From the NCBI GenBank assembly GCA_011524525.1, contig WTKE01000027.1, positions 1-35,132 of the forward strand: a stretch of 35,132 nucleotides of DNA, read 5' to 3'. The notes under the pieces were generated by a model. It was given only the letters and a program-made list of their open reading frames with translations. It was not told where the DNA came from and searched no databases. Each line of letters starts with the position of its first letter. Position 1 is the stretch's first letter. The translations under genes were made by a program, and so were the position numbers. This DNA comes from Bacillus sp. (in: firmicutes) (GTDB lineage: Bacteria > Bacillota > Bacilli > Bacillales > Cytobacillaceae). Positions 20,148 through 26,648 of the stretch are shown in pieces.

Positions 20148-20325
20148 TTATTCTTGTATTAATTCAAAACTTATTCAATAACGCGACAAGATTCTATAAA
20201 TTTCATCGCTTTCGGAACTACATTCATAACTTCGGAAGCAAAAACTCCATTTAAAAAGAAAGGGGTTTTTGTAGAAATTAAAGGAATAAAAATAGTTACT
20301 TTTATAGAAAAATATGAATCCATAC
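20148..20325. other. Intergenic stretch with no gene seen
   Basis: Between the yabR terminator and the Spo0A region. No tRNA-like T-arm or cloverleaf, no coding sequence with a ribosome-binding site and no strong hairpin are visible. TTCCGAA occurs twice, about 23 bases apart. B. subtilis has two tRNA genes at this place; they are missing here. Confidence 0.6.
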
Positions 20326-20356
20326 AAAAAAGGCAAGCCGTTTTTCGGCTTGCCTT
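20326..20356 (-). terminator. Rho-independent terminator of yabR
   Basis: A perfect 10-bp stem, AGGCAAGCCG (20331-20340) with CGGCTTGCCT (20346-20355), has a 5-nt loop. On the minus strand six T residues follow. It is about 28 bp after the yabR stop. Confidence 0.93.
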
Positions 20357-20383
20357 CATATTTATTAATGTATCAGCAGCAAG

Positions 20384-20872
20384 TTACCCTCTTCTAGCTC
20401 CTCTTCCGCCGCGCTTTGATTCTGTGTTGCGCTTAAGAGAAGACAGTCGATCTTCACTATCTTTTAAGAAACGAGCCATTTTTGATTCAAAGTTCTCTTT
20501 GGGAGGCATTCTATCATTTGCTTTCCCTTGACGAGGACGTCCTGCCCCTCTTGAATCATTTCCGCCACCACGATATGGTGGTCTTTCCGATCTTTCTGGA
20601 CGAGAGCTGCGTTCAGGTCTCTCAGGTCTCTCAGGTCGATCTACAGCTTTTTTAATTGATAAACCGATTTTCCCATCTTTCTCCACATTGATGACCTTTA
20701 CTTCCACTTGGTCACCAACTTTTAGATGGTCGTTAATGTCTTTAACATAATTATCTGCAACTTCACTAATGTGAACAAGACCTGTTGATCCTTCCGGTAG
20801 CTCTACAAAAGCTCCAAAATTAGTAATGCCTGTTACCTTTCCTTGTAACTTGCTGCCTACTTCGATTGACAT
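20384..20872 (-). CDS. yabR: S1-domain RNA-binding protein YabR
   Basis: A 162-residue protein beginning with one S1 domain (residues 1-75: GKVTGITNFGAFVELPEG, GLVHISEVAD, VEKDGKIGLSIKK). The rest is a low-complexity Arg/Pro/Glu/Gly region with PER repeats (79-98) and an RG-rich end (RGGRGARRG). It probably binds RNA or ribosomes; the exact role in Bacillus is not established. It is longer than the B. subtilis protein (about 128 residues, from memory), mainly through the repeat region. The ATG 20872 start has AAGGAGG unusually far away (11 bases), but it matches homologues. It has its own strong promoter and terminator. Confidence 0.9.
   Translation of the reverse strand: MSIEVGSKLQGKVTGITNFGAFVELPEGSTGLVHISEVADNYVKDINDHLKVGDQVEVKVINVEKDGKIGLSIKKAVDRPERPERPERSSRPERSERPPYRGGGNDSRGAGRPRQGKANDRMPPKENFESKMARFLKDSEDRLSSLKRNTESKRGGRGARRG
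20613..20639 (-). repeat. Three 9-bp tandem repeats in yabR
   Basis: The plus strand reads TCAGGTCTC twice and then TCAGGTCGA. On the coding strand this gives consecutive RPE/PER tripeptides in the disordered tail. The near-identical DNA suggests recent slippage expansion. Confidence 0.75.
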
Positions 20873-20920
20873 AAAAAGAATGTTCCTCCTTAAGAATATA
20901 AAAAATCATACTTTATATAT

Positions 20921-20950
20921 ATTATACAGAAAGGAAAAAAAGCGTGTCAA
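20921..20950 (-). promoter_or_regulatory. Strong sigma-A promoter of yabR
   Basis: Perfect TTGACA (20950-20945) and perfect TATAAT (20926-20921) with an 18-bp spacer on the minus strand, in the gap between divIC and yabR. It predicts a vegetative yabR transcript independent of the sporulation genes upstream. Confidence 0.85.
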
Positions 20951-20967
20951 TAAGCCGAGTTACCGGT

Positions 20968-21357
20968 TCATTTTTCCTTGTCTTTTTTTTCCTCTGGGAG
21001 GTTGAAAATTATCTCGTTACTATTGGAAAGAAAGAAATCCTTTCTTGCTAATTTAGCGATATATTCTTCATCATTTAACTTAATGATTTCCTCTTTAAGG
21101 ATGGTTTCATCCTTTTTTAAGGCGACTAGTTCCTGGTCCGCCTTTTGCTTTTCTTCCTTCATTGCCTCTAGAGTCGCGGATTGCCTTAGGAGTGTAGAAA
21201 CAATAAAGTATGCTGCTAATCCTACGATTACAATAAAAACGGCTAGCCTTCTCATAAGCAGAGTTCTTTTTCTTGCATTTTGAATCACTGCCATTTCCTG
21301 ATGCTCCACGTATTGTGACGGTATTTTGGTTATATTCCTTTTTCTGACAACACTCAC
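20968..21357 (-). CDS. divIC: Cell division protein DivIC (FtsB family)
   Basis: A bitopic divisome protein that forms a complex with FtsL and DivIB at the septum. The 129 residues comprise a basic cytoplasmic tail (1-36), one transmembrane helix (LAVFIVIVGLAAYFIVSTLL, 38-57) and an extracytoplasmic coiled coil (about 60-97) followed by YIAKLARKDFFLSNSNEIIF. The start is GTG 21357 with AAGGAGGG upstream. It lies 15 bp after yabQ, so a vegetative division gene sits behind sporulation genes, as in B. subtilis. Confidence 0.95.
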   Translation of the reverse strand: MSVVRKRNITKIPSQYVEHQEMAVIQNARKRTLLMRRLAVFIVIVGLAAYFIVSTLLRQSATLEAMKEEKQKADQELVALKKDETILKEEIIKLNDEEYIAKLARKDFFLSNSNEIIFNLPEEKKDKEK

Positions 21358-21372
21358 CTCGGCGTTCCCTCC

Positions 21373-22005
21373 TTACTCTTTGTCCTTTCTCCATCTAGAA
21401 AGAACGTTATTAATGGTATTCTTTATTCCCTGATAATATCCTGCTAACTTATTATATAACTTCTCGACGGTTTTTTTAATATGTTTCGGCAATAAATTCC
21501 AAAATAATATCAAGAGCCATTTGACAGGGGCAAACACAAATTTAATTATCATCCAAACGGCCTGGATTGTCCACTTTACAAGTACGAAAAGTCCCTTTCC
21601 TATCATTGTAACTAGACTTACACAACCTAGCAAGAGAGAGACAATCGGCCTATAAATAAGCATAAGAAATATTTTAACAGCGTACCGATAAATAGAGATT
21701 ATCATGGTTATGATAATCTCTAAAACTCTTGCGTAGCCACGCTTTAAGAGACTTTGGTAAGCAGCAAACCCACAGAGAATGGCCAAGAAAATATAAAACC
21801 TTAATTCTCCTTGGTTAATAACAAATAATACGTAGAAAAAAATCAAACCCTGTAGAATCCAAAAGAATATGTCGTTTAAAAATACAAGCCAAGACTTTCT
21901 TTTTGATCGAAATAAGAAACGATTATACGTATCAATTGCAGCACCTAGATAGCTCCCCATGGCCGCCATGGAAATCATTGTTAAAAATTGTGTAGTAAGC
22001 GTCAT
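21373..22005 (-). CDS. yabQ: Spore cortex protein YabQ
   Basis: A 210-residue membrane protein with four to six hydrophobic helices (from about residues 3-20, 42-62, 68-85, 95-130 and 145-170) and a basic C-terminus. In B. subtilis YabQ is made in the mother cell under sigma-E and is required for cortex formation, located in the membranes around the forespore. Its biochemical activity is unknown. ATG 22005 overlaps the yabP stop codon (ATGA), so the two are translationally coupled. Confidence 0.92.
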   Translation of the reverse strand: MTLTTQFLTMISMAAMGSYLGAAIDTYNRFLFRSKRKSWLVFLNDIFFWILQGLIFFYVLFVINQGELRFYIFLAILCGFAAYQSLLKRGYARVLEIIITMIISIYRYAVKIFLMLIYRPIVSLLLGCVSLVTMIGKGLFVLVKWTIQAVWMIIKFVFAPVKWLLILFWNLLPKHIKKTVEKLYNKLAGYYQGIKNTINNVLSRWRKDKE

Positions 22006-22310
22006 CGGAATAGCTTGCTAAAGAAACCTTTAGCCTTCTCCCCATGCTGATCATCTAAATACACAAGATCAAATACTTTTCCTTTGATGGATACAATTCC
22101 TTTATCAACATCTAGGTTTTTCATCTGCAGATTTTGACCCTTAATAGCAAGAAAACCCATTACGGTTTCAAGCAGAAACTCTTCATTATCAAAACTTTCA
22201 ACTTGTTTCACACCTGTGATGTCTAAAAGTCTACGCCCCCTCATGATGACATCGTGATCTGGTAACGTAGACCCCTTTGAAGAAGTATTTGTGTCATAGT
22301 ATTGGCTCAT
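22002..22310 (-). CDS. yabP: Sporulation protein YabP (YabP/YqfC family)
   Basis: A small sporulation protein of 102 residues, similar in length to B. subtilis YabP. Conserved stretches are IMRGRRLLDITGVKQVESFDNEE, ETVMGFLAIKGQNLQ and VDKGIVSIKGKVFDLVY. The molecular function is not established. The open frame reaches 22352, but the likely sigma-E -10 box covers that codon, so the start must be downstream. ATG 22310 fits homologues and follows GTGAGGG. It forms a pair with yabQ. Confidence 0.92.
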   Translation of the reverse strand: MSQYYDTNTSSKGSTLPDHDVIMRGRRLLDITGVKQVESFDNEEFLLETVMGFLAIKGQNLQMKNLDVDKGIVSIKGKVFDLVYLDDQHGEKAKGFFSKLFR

Positions 22311-22351
22311 TCTCTCATCCCTCACAATCACTTTGTACAACCTTTTGTACA

Positions 22352-22359
22352 TATGTATG
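22352..22359 (-). promoter_or_regulatory. Probable sigma-E -10 element of yabP-yabQ
   Basis: The minus strand has CATACATA, close to the sigma-E -10 consensus CATACAnT. The -35 region 14 bp upstream (around TCTAAT) is a weak match. Known mother-cell expression of these genes in B. subtilis supports the call. Confidence 0.45.
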
Positions 22360-22415
22360 AAGGGGATGATTTAATTAGAACAGAAACATAAGTGTACGAT
22401 TCCTCTTCTAGCTAG

Positions 22416-22685
22416 CTATTCAACGGCTTCTTCAACCTTCTCTTCCTTAACAAGACTATACATATCTGCTGCTTCCTCTTTTCGAGACGTTTCCTGAAGC
22501 TTTTCAATTTTAACCGTTACGATCTTTTGTCCAAATCGGACAGCCAGTTCATCTCCAACTTTTACAGTTGAGCTCGCTTTTGCCTGTTGGCCATTTATCG
22601 TAATTCTTCCTTGATCACTAACCTCTTTCGCAAGTGTTCTTCTTTTAATAAGACGTGAGACCTTCAAAAATTTATCTAATCTCAT
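22416..22685 (-). CDS. rqcP: S4-domain ribosome quality-control factor RqcP (YabO)
   Basis: An Hsp15-like RNA-binding protein of 89 residues. In B. subtilis it works with RqcH to add alanine tails to nascent chains on stalled 50S subunits. The S4 domain is RLDKFLKVSRLIKRRTLAKEV...GRITINGQQAKASS...VGDELAVRF, followed by an acidic C-terminus. I set the start at ATG 22685 behind GGAGGAG, five bases away; the open frame extends to 22739 within yabN, but those residues are not family-like. It lies 16 bp after yabN, so it is likely cotranscribed. Confidence 0.95.
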   Translation of the reverse strand: MRLDKFLKVSRLIKRRTLAKEVSDQGRITINGQQAKASSTVKVGDELAVRFGQKIVTVKIEKLQETSRKEEAADMYSLVKEEKVEEAVE

Positions 22686-22701
22686 ATAAAACTCCTCCAT
22701 A

Positions 22702-24168
22702 TCACTCTTCTTTTTTTGCCTCATTCCAGAACTGATCAAGCTCTTCTAATGTAAATTCATTAAAGCCTTTCCCACTAGCAAGTACCTTAGCCTCTATAAA
22801 GGCAAAGCGCCGCAAGAATTTTTGATTTGTTTGAAATAATGCCTCTTCAGGCTGAATTTTTAGGAACCTTGCAATATTGACCAGAGCGAACAAGATATCT
22901 CCCAATTCCTTCTGTAAGTTATCTGTATGCGTCTCCTTGGCTAGTTCTTCCTCAAACTCTAATAGTTCCTCTTTTACCTTTTCCCATGCTTGTAATACAT
23001 TTTCCCAATCAAAACCTACTTTTGCCGCCTTTTTTTGCAGTTCATAAGCACGTATTAAGTTTGGCAAATGAGTACCTACCCCATCAAGAATAGAAACTTT
23101 TTGTTCTCCTTTTTCCTCCACTTTAATCTCTTGCCAATTCTTCAACACCTCTTCAGCTGTTTCGGCGGTCACATCACCAAATACATGTGGATGCCTTCTA
23201 ACCATCTTAGCCGATATCCCCTCAATTACTTCATCAATAGAGAAATATCCTTCATCTTCTCCGATTTGAGCATGTAGCATCACTTGAAGTAGTACGTCTC
23301 CCAGTTCTTCAATCATATGGTCAATATCATCTTCATCAATTGCTTCGATTAACTCATATGACTCTTCAATAAGATACTTTTTTAACGATTGGTGTGTTTG
23401 CTCTTTGTCCCAAGGGCAGCCATTGGGTCCACGAAGTTCAGCAATAATATTTCGAAGCTTAGAAAACTCTTTATATGCTAACTCTTCTTTTTCAACAGGT
23501 GGTACATATACTGAGGTTAAGTTATTTAATGTCACTTCCCGGTCAAGTTCATGCAACGGCACTTTTTTGACCAGTTCTTTGGTTGTACCTGCTGCTGTTA
23601 CAATGGCCACATCATGGTCAAAAGGGTATTTTTCCATTAGTGTTAGTTTCACTTCTGAGGCAATAAAAGTGTCATATACTTGCCCAATAATCAGATGCTG
23701 ACTTATATAAATTTCATCACGTTTCAGATTTGTCCCATCTAATAGTTGAAATCCCTCAATTGGATCAATTTTTACCGCTTGAAACAAGGGATCTAAAAAG
23801 CTTTGACCTCCAATAACCTCAATCTCTACCTCTAGCTCATTCGCTCTTTCTAACAGAATTTGAACCGTACGCTCGGCAACCAGTGGATGTCCAGGAACAG
23901 CATACACTAGTGAACCCACATGGGCTTTGGAGATAAGATCATCACATATAGACTCATATACCTCATCAAATGTTTCCTTTGCTTCGTATATATGGTCATA
24001 TGAAGTGAACTGAAAATCTTCTTCTCTAACTAACTCATCCACTACAGGATGTTCTTTCGTTCGAAGATACACTCTCTCACTTGCTTTTAAAATTTTATAT
24101 ATGCCCAGTGGCAGCTGATCCATATCACCTGCACCAAGACCAACGATCTGAATTTTATTCAAGTTCAT
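22702..24168 (-). CDS. yabN: Two-domain YabN: tetrapyrrole-methylase-like plus MazG pyrophosphohydrolase
   Basis: A 488-residue fusion. Residues 1-220 are a tetrapyrrole (corrin/porphyrin) methylase-like domain (IQIVGLGAGDMDQLPLG, YAVPGHPLVAE, VIGGQSFLD). Residues from about 230 are two MazG modules with LRGPNGCPWDKEQTH, EELGDVLLQVMLHAQIGE and the second metal site KELGDILFALVNIARFL. MazG enzymes hydrolyse nucleoside triphosphates, probably non-canonical ones; the methylase-like domain has no known substrate here. ATG 24168 overlaps the yabM stop (TGATG), so the two are coupled. Confidence 0.94.
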   Translation of the reverse strand: MNLNKIQIVGLGAGDMDQLPLGIYKILKASERVYLRTKEHPVVDELVREEDFQFTSYDHIYEAKETFDEVYESICDDLISKAHVGSLVYAVPGHPLVAERTVQILLERANELEVEIEVIGGQSFLDPLFQAVKIDPIEGFQLLDGTNLKRDEIYISQHLIIGQVYDTFIASEVKLTLMEKYPFDHDVAIVTAAGTTKELVKKVPLHELDREVTLNNLTSVYVPPVEKEELAYKEFSKLRNIIAELRGPNGCPWDKEQTHQSLKKYLIEESYELIEAIDEDDIDHMIEELGDVLLQVMLHAQIGEDEGYFSIDEVIEGISAKMVRRHPHVFGDVTAETAEEVLKNWQEIKVEEKGEQKVSILDGVGTHLPNLIRAYELQKKAAKVGFDWENVLQAWEKVKEELLEFEEELAKETHTDNLQKELGDILFALVNIARFLKIQPEEALFQTNQKFLRRFAFIEAKVLASGKGFNEFTLEELDQFWNEAKKEE

Positions 24169-25778
24169 CAACTCCTATTTTTTTTGGGGAGTAATTGTAT
24201 TAGTTTGCTTCCAAGAGGCAATAAACTCAATTCACTCTCTTTAAATGTATATAATCTTAATATAACGATTAAGTAGCTTAGTCCACCTAATATGACACCA
24301 ACCATTGCTTCTAACCCAGCCTCAAATCGACTCGGTTCATTCAATAAATGATCGATAAGCCACTGGTACCCTTTTAATACCAAAAACATGATTAAAGCAG
24401 CCACTGCAACCTTTATTAACTCTTTCCCTTTTATAATCTCTCCCTTTACCCTTGTTAGGAGAACCACAAACAAAAGGATGCTGATGATAACAAGTGATAA
24501 GACAGAAGCAAAGACCGCGCCATACGCTCCAAATAAGGGCACGAAATACATATTAAACAAGTACTTTAACAAACATCCAAGAACAATGGTTATCGCAGGA
24601 AATACGATTTGCCCTAGTCCTTGAAGTACCGCACATAAGGTGATAATAAGTGAACTTAACAGGATGATGGTGCTTTGCATAGCAAGAATGGATGACCCTT
24701 CACTATTCTGAAATAAAAAGATATTCGTCGGCTCAATAATGGATAGAAGTCCAATACTTGCTCCTAAACCAACCATTATACTAATAAGCAAAGACAGACG
24801 AATTCGATCATGTAGCACCCTCATATTCTTCTTCACTTTTTCACTAGAGATGATTGGTACAAGCGATAAGGACATCGATGTAGCCACTACCGTTCCGAGT
24901 TGAATAAGAGGAACTCCTCGATCATATATTCCCTTAATTTCCTTCGCAGCATGTTCATTTGTCATTATTTTTAATAATAATGAATACAGATTTAGTGAAT
25001 CTGCCAGTTGAATAAATAAGAGCAGCATACTACTTACACTAATAGCAAATCCTTGAATGCAAAGTATTTTTATTAGTCCCTTTGCTTCAGACCATGATGG
25101 AATGGATGTCTTTTGAAAAAACACTGGGAAGTTTTTTTGCCTTTTTTTGAAATAGAAAAGCAATACGAACACGGCTACTAGCCCCCCGACAATGGAACCG
25201 AACATAGCTCCCGCTCCCACTGTATAAAGATCTTCATTCCTCAAGGCAAAGGCGACCATTAGAATGGTACTAACTCGTATAAATTGTTCACTAACTTGTG
25301 ATATTGCCGTGGGTTTCATATCACCACTTCCCTGGAAAACCCCTCTCAAAATGGATAGAACCGGGAATAAAAGAAAGATAAAAGAAATTGCCTTTAACAG
25401 AAGTGCAATATGTGGGTCCTGCATAAAAGAGGCTATATAAGGAGCACCGTAAAATAAAGCTACAAATAGGATAACTCCAATCAAAGATAATAGTAATGAG
25501 GAGGTTACAATTAGCTTCTTTGCTCCTTGAACGTCTTTTACGCTCATTTTTTCGATATAAAGTTTAGATATAATAACAGGAAAGCCATATGTACATAAAA
25601 CCAATGCCATTCCGTAGAAGGGATAGGCTTGTTGATAGATATAAAACCCTACATCCCCAACTATGTTTTGGAAGGGAATTCGATAAAAAGCACTTAGCAC
25701 TTTAATAATAAGTGCAGAGACAGTAAGAAGTAACGTTCCCTTAAGTATGGTATGAGACTCTTTATGGGGTTTAATCAC
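24168..25778 (-). CDS. yabM: MurJ/MATE-superfamily flippase-like membrane protein YabM
   Basis: A polytopic membrane protein with about 14 helices, similar to SpoVB, MurJ and Wzx exporters (KGTLLLTVSALIIKVLSAFYRIPFQNIVGD near the start, in two parts). It probably moves a lipid-linked sugar precursor across the membrane, but the substrate is not known. The open frame begins at 25829, yet an extended -10 promoter lies at 25809-25817, so translation must begin later. GTG 25778 or GTG 25784 fit the homologous N-terminus; GGGGGTGAG is very close, so the exact codon is uncertain. From 25778 the length is 536 residues. Confidence 0.88.
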   Translation of the reverse strand: MIKPHKESHTILKGTLLLTVSALIIKVLSAFYRIPFQNIVGDVGFYIYQQAYPFYGMALVLCTYGFPVIISKLYIEKMSVKDVQGAKKLIVTSSLLLSLIGVILFVALFYGAPYIASFMQDPHIALLLKAISFIFLLFPVLSILRGVFQGSGDMKPTAISQVSEQFIRVSTILMVAFALRNEDLYTVGAGAMFGSIVGGLVAVFVLLFYFKKRQKNFPVFFQKTSIPSWSEAKGLIKILCIQGFAISVSSMLLLFIQLADSLNLYSLLLKIMTNEHAAKEIKGIYDRGVPLIQLGTVVATSMSLSLVPIISSEKVKKNMRVLHDRIRLSLLISIMVGLGASIGLLSIIEPTNIFLFQNSEGSSILAMQSTIILLSSLIITLCAVLQGLGQIVFPAITIVLGCLLKYLFNMYFVPLFGAYGAVFASVLSLVIISILLFVVLLTRVKGEIIKGKELIKVAVAALIMFLVLKGYQWLIDHLLNEPSRFEAGLEAMVGVILGGLSYLIVILRLYTFKESELSLLPLGSKLIQLLPKKNRS

Positions 25779-25808
25779 CCTCACCCCCAATTTATGTAAT
25801 TCGGAGTT

Positions 25809-25817
25809 ATTATAGCA
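25809..25817 (-). promoter_or_regulatory. Extended -10 sigma-A promoter of yabM-yabN-rqcP
   Basis: The minus strand has TGCTATAAT, a perfect extended -10, about 30 bp after the spoVT terminator. No good -35 box is visible. Its position excludes the first start codons of the yabM open frame. Confidence 0.65.
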
Positions 25818-25847
25818 CATCGGAGACACGCATACATGATAAGACGG

Positions 25848-25878
25848 AAAAAGAGGTAGCTGATATCGCTACCTCTTT
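25848..25878 (-). terminator. Rho-independent terminator of spoVT
   Basis: A perfect 11-bp stem, AAAGAGGTAGC (25850-25860) with its complement (25868-25878), has a 7-nt loop and ends in five T residues on the minus strand. It begins four bases after the spoVT stop. Confidence 0.93.
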
Positions 25879-25881
25879 CTT

Positions 25882-26418
25882 TTATGATTCCATCTGCCTT
25901 GCCAAGAATCCAGCGGCTGTTTCTACAGCTTTTCTCTCTACTTCACCAATTGTCGATTCTTTCGAGAAGATGATGACAGCACCGATTGGATCACCGTTTG
26001 CAATAATTGGACCTACGGTGTATGAAGAAATGGTTTCTTCAATTCCATCGATTAGTGCGACTTCACCCTGTTGAGTAATGATGACCGACGTTCTGTCTTC
26101 CATTGTTTTTTCAACAAGATCACTAATATTCTTATTTAAATAGTCCTTCTTTGAGCTACCTGCAACAGCTATGTAAGCATCTCTGTCACAAATTAAGATG
26201 GGATTTCCTAGGCTATCGTATAGAGCCTCTGCATATTCCTTTGCAAAGTCACTTAACTCGCTGATTGGAGAATACTTCTTTAAGATCACCTCTCCATCGC
26301 GGTCTACGAAAATTTCTAACGGGTCTCCCTCACGAATTCGAAGAGTTCTGCGGATTTCTTTAGGAATGACGACACGACCCAAATCATCGATTCGACGAAC
26401 AATACCAGTTGCTTTCAT
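25882..26418 (-). CDS. spoVT: Stage V sporulation transcription factor SpoVT
   Basis: An AbrB-family regulator that adjusts sigma-G-dependent genes in the forespore. The 178-residue protein has the swapped-hairpin DNA-binding domain (residues 1-50: ATGIVRRIDDLGRVVIPKEI, RTLRIREGDPLEIF) and a GAF-like C-terminal domain ending GFLARQMES. The start is ATG 26418, which gives the family N-terminus; the open frame extends to 26493 but is not conserved. GTGAGG lies nine bases upstream. It is monocistronic, with its own forespore-type promoter and terminator. Length equals the B. subtilis protein. Confidence 0.98.
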   Translation of the reverse strand: MKATGIVRRIDDLGRVVIPKEIRRTLRIREGDPLEIFVDRDGEVILKKYSPISELSDFAKEYAEALYDSLGNPILICDRDAYIAVAGSSKKDYLNKNISDLVEKTMEDRTSVIITQQGEVALIDGIEETISSYTVGPIIANGDPIGAVIIFSKESTIGEVERKAVETAAGFLARQMES

Positions 26419-26503
26419 CCAACGTTGCCTCACTTTCATCTGATGATTTAAACGATTGACATTCATCTCTTTACGTGGTGAAATGATTGCCATTGTTTGA
26501 ACT

Positions 26504-26533
26504 TAGTATCTTTCATATGGAAAGTTCTATACA
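26504..26533 (-). promoter_or_regulatory. Probable sigma-G (or sigma-F) promoter of spoVT
   Basis: The minus strand shows TGTATA (26533-26528), a 17-bp spacer and GATACTA (26510-26504), close to the forespore consensus TGMATA and CATACTA. In B. subtilis spoVT is transcribed by sigma-G. The first base of the -10 deviates. Confidence 0.55.
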
Positions 26534-26648
26534 CTTACATAGTTTTTTCTCTAAAATGTTAAAATTAACAACAATGGATAAATAAACCAGTTTACTTTTA
26601 CTTACCCCTTACCATTCCAATTAAACATTTTACTATGCTATTTATCTC

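Noticed and set aside
20171-20359. Minus-strand open frame of 62 codons between spoIIE and yabR
   Set aside because: It begins inside the yabR terminator hairpin, has no ribosome-binding site and shows no resemblance to a known protein.
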